64,000 bases of DNA from Sepioteuthis lessoniana. Taxonomy: Eukaryota; Mollusca; Cephalopoda; Myopsida; Loliginidae. The notes beneath the pieces are model-generated. The model saw only the letters and a program-made list of their open reading frames with translations, searched no databases and was not told where the DNA came from. Location: positions 56,237,081-56,301,080 of the forward strand of contig OY757921.1 in assembly GCA_963585895.1 (NCBI GenBank). Reading direction: 5' to 3'. The position numbers were made by a program, and so were the translations under genes. Each line of letters opens with the position of its first letter. Position 1 is the stretch's first letter. This document shows positions 22,071 to 32,139 of the stretch, one piece after another.

Positions 22071-22474
22071 AAAAGGAAATATCAGTGCTCGGGAATGTGA
22101 ACAAAAACCTTGAAAGCTGAAAATGAATACATCATATTTCATTGGATAATCAGATTATAGGTTTCTTATTACTTACAGGTTGTGTTATAAATCTACATTT
22201 CTTGAGCAGCTGATAAATAACGATTTTAATTTCAATGATAGCCAATTTTAGACATAAGGCAACACTTCACTTCCGGAACACCCACTGATTTAAACTGACA
22301 AACCCTTCCGCTTATTAGAATGGCGCAACACATTCTTTTACTACATTCATTTTGTTCCTAAGTTATATATATATAAATATATATATATGATTTTATTAGA
22401 CGGAAAATGTTCTACAACTACCTTTCTAACCAGGCAGATTTTTCCGGATTGAACGATGCATTAGACGGTCAAGC

Positions 22475-22550
22475 CCTTTTACCAAGCAATCCTTTTTACC
22501 GAGCAATCCTTTTTACCAAGCAATCCTTTTTACCGAGCAATCCTTTGCGA
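22475..22550. repeat. 17-bp tandem repeat, about 4 units
   Basis: The unit CCTTTTTACCGAGCAAT repeats from 22475 to 22541. Alternate units read ACCAAGC and ACCGAGC, giving a 34-bp higher-order period. Confidence 0.95.
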
Positions 22551-22726
22551 GTATATCTTTACTGAGTCTTATACTGATGTAGACTTGTGCTAAATTTGTC
22601 TGGCTATCATATAAGGCTATTTTATAATAAACTTTGCTTTTAATAGTGAAAGGATTTAGTCTTTCAAAGACCTTGACTCTTTTCGGTTCCTGTGTAACAG
22701 TTTCATTTGCTTCAGAGACGCATTGA

Positions 22727-23135
22727 TTGATTCATTGACTGATTTTATCGGCATTTCAACCCGTCGGGATTATTTTGTGTTTAGAGGTTATGTGAATTGC
22801 ACACATTGTACGTTTATATTTTTATCATTTTGTGTAGTTTCTCAAGTTTCTTACACGTGATTATATCATATAAAATATTTAATACAATTTAATACAAATA
22901 ATTTGCAAACATCTATTTAACCCATAGATGTGACCCTAACAAAGTCAGAGTGAACCAGATAGTGATGGCAATGAAATGTTATTCTCCCCCTGACCTCCAG
23001 AACAAGAACCTCATCAGCAGTTGCAGTTTAATGTCATACCCTGGATACCCCTTTTGTGGGGAAGGGGTATTACTCCACTACAGAAGATACAGCCAGCGTA
23101 TTCTACGCCCCACCGACCGAGCAGTGTGACACCAA
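22727..23135 (+). mobile_element. Family E repeat, full-length form
   Basis: The head GATTGATTCATTGACTGATT then CGGCATTTCAACCCG leads to AGAGGTTATGTGAATTGC. The body follows with CATAGATGTGACCCTAACA, CAGAGTGAACCAGATAG, GATGGCAATGAAATG and CAGTTTAATGTCATACCC. The end module is CTACAGAAGATACAGCCAGC then GTATTCTACGCCCC. No coding capacity. Confidence 0.8.
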
Positions 23136-23319
23136 CATTCTAATAGCTACAATCTTGACTGTTTTCAAGCTGCAGACGAATATAAATAATCTAAGAAAGA
23201 TTTCATTCGCATAAGAGAAGACATTTCTAGTCTGGTCAAATTCAAATTTGATTTTCTTAAATTGCAAATCTATCTCGTAATATTGCCAGTTCTACTCTTC
23301 AGCTGGATACAAACTTTTC

Positions 23320-23422
23320 CCAATCAGATTAGTGCAATGTGAAATCCAAATAACTTTGTCCAGGATTTGAACTCGGATCAACGTTTCTGTTTCCAAGGAG
23401 GAAAAACATTACACCACGAACA
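23320..23422 (-). mobile_element. SINE-A fragment
   Basis: The minus strand reads GTTCGTGGTGTAATG, then CCGAGTTCAAATCCTGGAC, then CACATTGCACTAATC, matching the SINE-A head and early body. The remainder toward 23230 is decayed. Confidence 0.75.
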
Positions 23423-23429
23423 ATTCACC

Positions 23430-24548
23430 AGTTCTGTATAATTTTTATGATTTTTTTAAATTTAACAACAGGCTTCGAAGTTCAAGTTATATTGTAAAGA
23501 CTAATTGAAAATAAAAACATTTTTAAAAGCAAAGCAATAAATACATATATTTTTCATGACTTAGTGACCCAGTTACACTTCCTTTGACTAATCTTCTAAT
23601 ATGATAAAGATACAAACCCTCTCAGGGGATTATGGCACAAGGATTTTATAACGTAGACCTAACATGGACATGAAACTGAGAACAAAAAAATGCTCAGTTC
23701 CGGCGACAGTTGCCTTCTGACACGTCTAGCCTTTAACCCGTGACCTAACTCTATTTTAATGGTGAAGATGCAATGATTTTTTAACAGACTCTAATTGCTA
23801 CGAACTACAGTTTCTATTCCATCCCGTATTCTAGTTACAACGGTTAACTTATGTAATGTTTCTTTTTCTTTGTAAAATAGTTGTATTTTTCTATTAAGAA
23901 ACAATGTAACTCTATATCAGTTTTTAATAGAACGTAATTGAATACAAAATAAATAAAAAATAATTTATGCCTCTTTTATCCTACGCATACAAACAAGCAA
24001 GCAAACAAATAAACAATTTCACTTACTTGGTGGAATAAATAAATGAATATTTCCCGGCTGTGGTCAAAGTTAAATCACAGATAAATGCCAAGATTTGAAA
24101 TGTTGATTTTTTAAGGCAGAAAAGCCTTCTTTACTTTAAAGATTGATGCAATATAATCTTCCTACCTTGATTACCCTTCAATATTGCTTTGTATCAGAGC
24201 AAATTTAATTTTAGTTACTATTCATGTACACATGAACAATTTTTTCATTTTTTTGTTTTGATATAAATCAAGTTTTCTCAATCAAAAATATCGAATCATT
24301 GAATATGTTCAATGAATCGATATAAATTCTGCATGTTTTAGTGATTTCCAAACTGTAACAATGAAAAGTATTATTGATTTTTTTTTTATTTTAGAATAGT
24401 TCGAAGGGACTAAATAATTTTCTTCCTTGCCCAACAGGAATTTTGATTACTAAAAGCTACCCCCACACTAAGCTGAACTTGTGTTCATTTTAGCCTCATG
24501 GATGGAAATAAATAAATACCTATAAAAATTCTATTATCCATATTTTTT
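23430..24548. other. AT-rich intronic sequence
   Basis: No gene or repeat family recognised. Confidence 0.5.
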
Positions 24549-24549
24549 G

Positions 24550-24762
24550 CAGGAGGAGTCTTAGACCTCCGCAGGAGATATAGTCAGCATATTCTAAGCT
24601 CCACGAACGGAGTGTTTAAAAAAAACAAAGTTACTTAGGAGGGGTCTTAGCCCTCTGCAGGGGATACAATCAGCATATTCTAAGCCTCATCGACAAAGTG
24701 AATTTACTTTTAGGTGGGGGTCTTACCCTCTGCAAGGGATACAGTCAGCATATCCTAAGCCG
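24550..24762 (+). repeat. Three tandem copies of the family E end module
   Basis: The block GTCTTA-CC-CTGCAGGGGATA-AGTCAGCATATTCTAAGC occurs three times, starting at about 24552, 24636 and 24711. The spacings are 84 and 75 bases. Each copy resembles the 3' end module of family E, but no E body is attached. Confidence 0.85.
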
Positions 24763-25480
24763 ATGACGCCAATTACTATGCAGTTGGATTGTACGGCAAC
24801 AAGACACGCCACATCAATTTCAGAAAACGATGACGACGATTTGAAAACACTCTGCTCCTGCATCAATACCAAAGTAATCAAAGAAAATGTCTCAGTTGTA
24901 GTGAGATTACTGGCCTCAACCGACACTGTTTTACATCTTACGCTTGAGATTCTTACAATTCTCAGTCAGAAACGTCCAGATCCACCGACTGACGTTAGAT
25001 TAACCCAGGCGCAAAACAAACACTCTTCCTTCCAAAGAAGCAGTAATCGTTGCATTGAAGTCTTTCCAATGTAGCAACAGGAACAGCGGTGTAGACGGTC
25101 TGCAGCCCAACCACATCAAGGACCTAAAATAAATCCACATGGAAGAGGGTGCGAACGATTGATGCAGTCTGTAACAGCACTTACGAACAAATTCTTCTGT
25201 GTCGATCTATTTTCAGCCACTTTGACTGCCTTGAAAGAAAAAAGGACGAAAGAATCCCCCATCGTAGTCGACAACATTTTCTGTGGTTTTGCGGCAAAAG
25301 TCACCTTTAAGTCAACGCTGAAGGAGCTTGGATAGGAACTTGGAGATGAAGCGGGAGAAGAGTGCAGGAGAAATGTGAAACCTCCATTATTTATCGAAAA
25401 CACGTCGCCTGACTCCCTTCATCACATCGTGAACTTGGATGTGTTAAACGTGTTTAACTGAGAAGAAATTGCATCCTAGA
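24763..25480 (+). pseudogene. Non-LTR retrotransposon ORF remnant (pre-RT and RT start)
   Basis: An open frame at 24763-25074 encodes DDDDLKTLCS, then VRLLASTDTVLH, then KRPDPPTDVR. After a stop and a frameshift the sequence encodes SGVDGLQPNHIKDLK (near 25085-25130), the GPDGL-P-HLK block at the start of many LINE reverse transcriptases. Further on are LTALKEKRTKESPIV (about 25225) and HHIVNLDVLNVFN (about 25420), corresponding to the RPI-V block and the start of the catalytic D-x-AFN motif. Here the catalytic pattern is degraded. Several frame changes are needed, so the element is dead. The clade cannot be fixed from this fragment, and it differs from the RTE copy at 41.5-44.2 kb. Confidence 0.7.
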
Positions 25481-25724
25481 AATATGCCAACGATGTTCGT
25501 TAATATTTCAAATGACGGCCAACCTAGCACACTGAACAGCACCATCACCTTGCCATCAGCCATCTGGCCACTTTTATTGACAAGCTTACCCGTACAGTCA
25601 TTCCTTCTTTCGACACTTGATATTTGTATTATGTAACATTCAGGGTGCCAGTCGAATCTACTACGATCGAAACATTTGTCACATTATTCCTGCTTTATCA
25701 CAGCCTTCACTAAACTGACAGATT

Positions 25725-25985
25725 GAATAATTTTAACGGCATATCAACCTGTCAAGGGTTATTTTATAGAGGTTTGGGAACTGCGTTCATTGTACATTTA
25801 TATTAACATTTTGTGTGTGTGCGTGTGCGCGTGCGTGTGGGTGGTTGTTTTGGGGTTTTTTTGGAAGGTTTCCTTAATATTCTTTCATACAGTCTCATCG
25901 AATACGAATAATGTTCACAGATTAATTTAACCAATAAATCGAGTACTAACAGGTACTGCCACTCTGTGTCATAGTGAACTTCTCT
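25725..25985 (+). mobile_element. Family E repeat, 5' part
   Basis: ACGGCATATCAACCTGTCAA, AGAGGTTTGGGAACTGCG, TCATTGTACATTTATATT, CATCGAATACGAATAATG and CACTCTGTGTCATAGTGAA follow the family order, with a (TG)n expansion at about 25813-25840. The element stops before the end module. Confidence 0.8.
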
Positions 25986-26139
25986 GCAAGCAAAAAGAGT
26001 TAATAACCCTTTTCGTTTGATTTTTAAAATTTCTATTACACTGAATCTATCTAAGTAATATCCATTCCACATACCAGTTGACTTGCATCAGAAATGCATT
26101 GTAATTCACATATGCACCAAAGAGAACAGATAAAATGCA

Positions 26140-26225
26140 CATACGCAGATACGAATACTGACATGAGCATCCATGAACACTCACGCACACACATACACAC
26201 GAACACGCACACGCACACATGCGTA
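26140..26225. repeat. CA-rich low-complexity patch
   Basis: Interrupted (CA)n and CACG units. The Cys/Val-rich minus frame is an artefact. Confidence 0.8.
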
Positions 26226-26453
26226 TTCTCCCTTTCAATTTCATTTCTTTGTTAGATGCTTCAAACTAACAGGATTACAGGAGAAACAAGAAAAATATGT
26301 GTAACCACGAAAATATGACCTCAAAATGATGGCATTAAAAAATTATAACGATTTTTTATACCAGCAGAAAATATATTTAATAATAAATTGTTTTTCATAT
26401 ATTTTATTATTTCAACTTAGTTTAATACACAATGTCCTAGATTGCTTGGGGTA

Positions 26454-26717
26454 GCTGATATTCCAAAATGGTCACCCATCTTGTTCATGCTAATATTCCA
26501 AAGTGGCAGTCCATCTTGTTCAGGCTGATATTCCAAAGTGCTCATTCATCTTGTTCAGGCTAATATTCCAAAATGGTGATCAATCTTTTACAGGCTTATA
26601 TTCCAAAATGGTGCTCTATCTTGTATAGGCTGATTTTTCAAAGTGGCCATCGTATTGTACAGGCTGATATTCCAAAGTCGTCATCCATCTTGTACACGCT
26701 GATATTCCAAAGTGTTC
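26454..26717. repeat. 35-bp minisatellite, about 7.5 units
   Basis: The unit begins GCTGATATTCCAAAGTGG and continues with a variable TCATCCATCTTGTACAG-like half. Units start at about 26454, 26489, 26524, 26559, 26594, 26629, 26663 and 26698. Their ATTCCAAA core is nearly constant and the second half varies. A plus-strand frame at 26573-26860 is open through it only because 35 is not a multiple of three and stops happen to be absent. Confidence 0.95.
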
Positions 26718-26786
26718 AAATCCTAGACAGGCTCTTGGCGTTTCACATCTTGCTAATGTCCTTGGGAAGAGTATATATCCATACGT

Positions 26787-26789
<3 letters not shown>

Positions 26790-26848
<59 letters not shown>
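26790..26848. repeat. (TC)n microsatellite
   Basis: About 58 bases of pure dinucleotide repeat. Confidence 0.97.
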
Positions 26849-26851
<3 letters not shown>

Positions 26852-26879
26852 TATGAGTAAATAGTAAGGTAGATTAAAC

Positions 26880-27787
26880 TGGTTATTCCTGGTAAAATAA
26901 CCAAACCAGTCTTGGAAGACGGAATATCTGTCTCTCGAAAAATCTTGGTTCTGGGTGTTGAAATGGTTTCCTGATTCAATCTCAACTTTCCTTTGACGCC
27001 CCAAAACATAACCGACTCATAAATAAAGGATATTCGACAGCATCCATTAGGTATTTCCTGTGTAAGAAATGATATTTTCACTAAACATTTCAACTGTCAT
27101 TGTTTATATTTCTTTTCTGGAACACACACGCACATGCACACACATACACGCACGCACACTTACACACGTATACACTCACACGTATACACACAGTGGGAGG
27201 CAGAGAGAGAATGTTTGCAAAAAGGATACATCTCTTTGAAAACTTTTATTTAAACCTCAAGGATAAGAAGGCCTAGTATATTCACACATAACATCTTTGT
27301 ACATCAATAAATAGTTATTAGTTATTGGATTCAGTCAAATCTGCGATGATAGCTTTCGAAAAAATGTGTATGATCGAGAGCTTTAGTAATCAAAAAAAGA
27401 TGAAGGCACTGGTCTCTTCCAATCCTATGTTCTCCCAGTCACAAGAAATTTATCAACCAAATGAAATATTGTTGATTGGAGAATTTTCGCATTACATCGG
27501 TCTCCCACACATTTATAAGATTTGTACTCAAAATATGTCTATTCTAGGAAAACAATACAGCTGACACGACCCAAATAAAAGGTACTCGAATTAACCGAGC
27601 ACATAATGATGAGAAGTCAACTTATGGGTAACATTGTGTATAGAGGGTGTTTAAAAAAGGATACAACGAATTATTTGATAACTCGTATGTAGATTTTTTG
27701 AACTTCTTTATAGACCAGAAATTAATAGATGCAGATAGCCCAATCAGCAAAGATAGTTTTCAAAGAATTTTTCTGGTTTAGTAAGTT
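26880..27787. other. Unassigned sequence
   Basis: A 79-codon plus frame at 27325-27564 encodes no domain I know. Its end (CACACATTTATAAGATTTG to AAAACAATACAGC) loosely resembles 28145-28205, so both may be copies of one unnamed repeat. CA-rich repeats occupy 27120-27195. Confidence 0.4.
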
Positions 27788-28022
27788 TTCAGTTTTTTTT
27801 ATGGCATTTCAACCTTTCTTGATTATTCAATGTCAAAATCTTCCTTGTAGAACCATAGAGGTACCATTTAACCCCTAACTAAGGGAATAAAGTGGTTCAT
27901 ACATTTTCCAAAGGTATTAGTTTGAAAGTGAACATAATAGCGCAACTAGAGTTTGAACTCACATACTATGAGCTTACAGTCCAGCACATTAGCCACTACG
28001 TCACAGGGATTCCTCCTTTAAA
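27788..28022 (-). mobile_element. SINE-B (tRNA-derived)
   Basis: Minus strand: AATCCCTGTGACGTAGTGGC, TAATGTGCTGGACTG, GAGTTCAAACTC (B box), TATTATGTTCACTTTCAAAC and GGTTAAATGGTACC. It lies between the two loosely related segments near 27.5 and 28.2 kb. Confidence 0.85.
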
Positions 28023-29095
28023 CAATCAGACTAATCACCAAGAATTTAGCATCAAATGATAAAGATGGCAGGGGTTCCTGAAATGAAAGTTTTTTGACTT
28101 GTTGAATAATGTAGACTGAAGAAATTTCAAATTAAATTTGTTTCTCGCACATTTATATGATTTACATGCAAAATGCTCTCATTCTTGAAAAATGAGATCG
28201 CTAACACAACACAAAGGAGTGGATGGTTGAATGAGGCTAACGCATGATGCAATTACTTCAACTGCGAAACATTGTGGTCCTTGATTACTCTGTTGTCAAT
28301 CGATTAATGATAATGTAGCATGAAATTTATGTTTGTAAATTTTATTCCCGGAGCATTTATGAAATACCCTATGTGTATGAGTGTACGTGTGTATGAGAGT
28401 GCGTGCGTGGATGTACGTTTATACTCATTCGTATTAATCATGTTTGGAAAAGTGATTGAAACTAACATGTAAATATAAAGTGACATGAAATAGCTTTTTG
28501 TACATATTTGACAATCTGAACCTTCGTGGTTTTAACATTCTCTTTTTTCAACATTTGCAATTGTAAAGTTATTTAGTTTCGGTTTTGGTTTTGGATTCGG
28601 ATTATTTGTTTGATGGCATATCAGCCAAAAATTTGCTAGATTTGCAAAAATAGGGTTTGAAAGGAAAGAATAAATGATGTCTCACTATAAAACTCTCTCT
28701 CTCTCTCTCTCAAAACCAAAATGCTATAGACATTTTGAATTGATTTCATGAATGACACTAAATTGATTGCACAAAACCTTGCGTTAAACGTAGGAAAGAT
28801 ATTTCTGAACACTTATTGTTCATCAATCAACAATGTCAAATTCTGCAGAGTTTGTTCATAATCTTTGGGCGTGTCTAACAGGGTATTTTTAACACGTTTG
28901 TTCATGATAGTTTCAAAACATTCAGGACTGTGGTCAGCTAAATTTTATTGCCACCTGTCAAACACACAAAAGTAATTCCCATATATTTTTCTTGTGTCTA
29001 TTTTTCCGTCTACATTGGAGGTTGCATTTCGGTAAATGAGATTGAACTTTTTTTCATTTATGCCAATGCTTCTTAAAGTGGTTCATAAAGACTCC
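28023..29095. other. Unassigned sequence
   Basis: Short CT tract at 28694-28710 and a TTTGATGGCATATCAGCC scrap near 28610 related to the SINE-B/family E edge. No gene seen. Confidence 0.45.
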
Positions 29096-29098
29096 TGC

Positions 29099-29338
29099 GA
29101 GGTGAATGAAATTTTGGCTTGTGTGAATAAAATCATAGAGGCCCACAGATGTTGAATTTACTAGTTTACATTTATTAATTCATTGATTACAGAAGAACAA
29201 ATAGATGTACACACGTTGCTAGATATCGCAGGTAGAGGTAAATTTAGATAGATATATATCTATCGATGCAAACTAGTAAATTCAACACCTGTGGGCCTCT
29301 ATGATTTTGTTCACGCAGCCAAAATTTTATTCACCTCT
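29099..29338. repeat. Fold-back repeat, about 71-bp arms
   Basis: The left arm 29099-29170 (GAGGTGAATGAAATTTTGGC ... TTGAATTTACTAGTTTACA) is repeated inverted at 29268-29338 (GCAAACTAGTAAATTCAACA ... TTATTCACCTCTC) with a few mismatches. The spacer of about 97 bases includes GATAGATATATATCTATC, itself palindromic. The structure fits a fold-back or MITE-like element. A single-arm relative may lie near 10596-10622 (ATTCACGCAGCCAAAATG). Confidence 0.85.
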
Positions 29339-29462
29339 CAAGAGGATAGATAGATAGATAGATGCACTAAAATGCTCACGGTGAATACTGAAAAGATTTT
29401 CAGATTTTTTTTTTTTTTGCCATTTTCTTTTTAACAAATGTATATGTATATTTATATACAGA

Positions 29463-29489
29463 ATGAAAACACACACACACACACACACA

Positions 29490-29533
<44 letters not shown>

Positions 29534-29582
29534 CGGGACAGAAAATTCTGAACTTTATCAAAAACAAAGAAAATGCTTTTTT

Positions 29583-29655
<73 letters not shown>
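29463..29655. repeat. (CA)n, (TA)n and (TG)n microsatellite cluster
   Basis: (CA)n at about 29468-29490 and (AT)n at about 29493-29531 are followed by a 50-base spacer and (TG)n at about 29584-29655. The (CA)n and (TG)n are complementary, so they could fold back on each other. Confidence 0.95.
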
Positions 29656-29656
<1 letters not shown>

Positions 29657-30099
29657 CCATTCTTGTATGTAAATATGCATATATATATATGTAATTTTAT
29701 TTTTATTTCTATTCTTTGCACATGAAAAGAAAAGGGTTGATTGCACAACTAGGTCTACGCATGTCACTGGGTCTGGACATGTGACTCTAAAAATATCTGA
29801 ATACTTGTGATATTGTGAAAGGAATTATACGTGTGTTTGTGTTATGTATGTCGTTATCAGTGTATTGGTGAGTAATTGAGAAATAAGTATCTTAGTGTAT
29901 ATATTCACATAAGCTTGTGTTTGCTGACATCAGCAACAATATCAGAAATGCTTCAATGTACAATGATTTTAATGTGACTATTTGAATTGTATATGTTCAT
30001 TTATATAACTTCAAACAGACGCACTAACACATTAATATTCGTAGGTGTACAAGATGTGTCTAAAAAAAACAAGAATTTCAAATACATATTACTTAATAA

Positions 30100-30600
30100 T
30101 CTCATCTTCTCTTGATAAACAGTTTCTAACGTTTTTCTTTTTCCCATTTCTGGAAGTTTTTTTTTTTTTTTGTGTGAAGTCCTTGTAAGGCACTCTTTTT
30201 TACCTGATCAATCATCTAAAATCCTCGACATTTCATGATGAATTTCAGCTTTGCGAACCAACAAAAATAGTCCACTGGGATCAAATCCGGATAAAAACTA
30301 GCTGAGTTGCAGGAACTATCTTGTGTTTCCCCAAAACTTTCTCAATGTAATCTTCATAATGTGATAGAATGCCCAAAGTTGATATCATTTTTTCCAATTT
30401 GAAACTCTGGTACCACTGGAGACATTGCGTCTTTTTAAATCAATCCTGTTGCAACATTAGAAAAGTCTCAGTAAAACGTTTGTTTGTTTGAAACAGATTT
30501 TCACGTAAAGACATTTTATAGATTAACTTGTGGAAAAATGACGATTAGATTATGCACATATTCACTCTAGTTCGTGCAGCTGCAATGAAACGTGGGGTGT
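30100..30600 (-). pseudogene. Mariner-like transposase remnant
   Basis: On the minus strand near 30310-30235 a frame encodes FYPDLIPVDYFCWFAKLKF. This matches the YSPDLAPCDFFLFPKLK block around the last catalytic Asp of mariner-type (DD34D) transposases, with the Asp itself at VDYF. Toward 30120 a KWEK-like stretch resembles the end of the protein. Multiple frameshifts and an A-run interrupt it. No terminal repeats were identified. Confidence 0.6.
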
Positions 30601-30839
30601 GTAACAGTTTTTATACAATAACACAGGGTCAAAGCCACTGAATATTCTAGTCTCGAGTTTGTAAGAATGTCTTCTTGATTGGTTGGCTGTGGGTTGGTTG
30701 GTCGGTTTTACGGTATGTTAACCCAAATCAATTATGATCTCGAATAATACATGGTACAAAATGTATCTTCACAATAAATAAGTAAACTCTCCATACTTAG
30801 TTACACAATTAATGATAGAAGAACCAATTTATTAATCTA

Positions 30840-30965
30840 GTTCACGATTATTTTCAACTCAGAGAAGGGACCCTAACAGGTCAGCGTGGACCTGGGAGTA
30901 ACGGCAACAAAGGTGCGACTCCACACTCCTCGGAGCTGAATACAGTTTAGTTCCATACCCAGGCC
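30840..30965 (+). mobile_element. Family E body fragment
   Basis: ACCCTAACAGGTCAGCGTGG, ACCTGGGAGTAACGGCAAC, GTGCGACTCCACACTCC and TACAGTTTAGTTCCATACCC match the E body. It joins directly to SINE-A at 30966. Confidence 0.8.
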
Positions 30966-31250
30966 AGGAGGTGCCCGTGGTGTAATGGTTACTGTCCTAG
31001 GAAATGGACACGGCGACACGAGTTCAAATCCTGGACGAGACTAATTGCATTTCACATAGCACTAATACCCTTGGGAAAGGTATGAATCCAATCATTCTCC
31101 CTCCAGCTATGGGTAAATAGAAGGACAGACTAGGCTCTTCAGCTTTGGTAAGGCAACTAGTCTAGGAGAAGGAAAACTCTGAATTCAAACCTGTTAAACT
31201 TCGCTTAAAAATTAACCTTGTGTCACATCCTGCCCGAGCGGAGGGGTTGG
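30966..31250 (+). mobile_element. SINE-A, best complete copy
   Basis: The head is GGTGCCCGTGGTGTAATGGT (A-box-like), GGAAATGGACACGGCGACAC and GAGTTCAAATCCTGGACGAG (B box). The body is CACTAATACCCTTGGGAAAG, CTCCAGCTATGGGTAAATAG, AGGCAACTAGTCTAGGAGAA and GACCTTGTGTCACATCCTGC-like, ending GGAGGGGTTGG. A Pol III internal promoter with A and B boxes is visible. I use it as the reference for the family. Confidence 0.9.
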
Positions 31251-31311
31251 TACCAGGCCACTTTCTTATGGGTACAATTTTTACAATTTGGTATCTTTTT
31301 TACATACCACA

Positions 31312-31316
<5 letters not shown>

Positions 31317-31349
<33 letters not shown>
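31317..31349. repeat. (GA)n microsatellite
   Basis: A short pure (GA)n preceded by TGTGTG. Confidence 0.9.
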
Positions 31350-31351
<2 letters not shown>

Positions 31352-31714
31352 GATCTGTGTCTGTGTAAGTGTGCGTTTACTTATCCGTAACAGTTAGTGT
31401 TCGAAAGATTTCATTGCCATCGCATCCTCAGGAAAATGATTATAGATAGAGAGATAGATCCATCCGGTGATTTTTTTTTCTAAAAGTTGATGAATAGTTA
31501 GAATCGATTGTTCCCCTGAAAACTATCAATTTTCTTATTTTCTCCCAGTCTGGTGAATAAAGTTATCTAATTCGGTTCCAACTTGAACAACTTTTATTAC
31601 TTAAACCTGTTCACTTAATATTTGCAGAATTTGTTCTTATGGTCACTCGTATAATGATGTTCGTGGAGTTTACTATCTCATCTTCACAGTTTAAGCTAAG
31701 AAGAAAGTCATAAT

Positions 31715-32135
31715 TTAAGCCCTGTCAACTGCATCACTGCGGAGGAGTAAGACCCACCCCCACCCCGCTAACGAATGCCCTGGATATGATAATAAACCAT
31801 CTGATGGTGAGGCTTCAGTCTTAGATCTTTGAGAAATGTGGAGTTCTCTTTCATTGCCATTCTAGGTTCGCTCCGAACCGCTGTGGAAACATCTGATAAA
31901 GTCTCATCTATGGGTCAAATAGAACTATTTAACCATGCACAAACAATTTAACTATGCACAAACAAATGACTGATATCAAATTGAACAACTAGTAATTACA
32001 TAGCAATACTTGAAACCATTTAAATGAGCTCTGATTCGTTTAAAAATGTTATCCGCAAACTATACACAAAAATCAGGTAAAAACACGATTTGGCATTAAA
32101 AACCAGCGGTTGATATGCCATAAAATACAACCAAC
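31715..32135 (-). mobile_element. Family E composite
   Basis: From the end module (near GCATCACTGCGGAGGAGTAA) through TCTGATGGTGAGGCTTCAGT, GAGAAATGTGGAGTTC and CTATGGGTCAAATAGAACT, it ends at GGTTGATATGCCATAAAAT and CCAACCAACCAA. The two outer ends match those of 20205-20880. No protein encoded. Confidence 0.75.
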
Positions 32136-32139
32136 CAAC

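Noticed and set aside
26454-26717. CRISPR-like array of regularly spaced repeats
   Set aside because: Units are contiguous diverged copies with no unique spacers, and the host is a eukaryote.
29400-29767. Four overlapping open frames on both strands
   Set aside because: All pass through (CA)n, (TA)n and (TG)n tracts.
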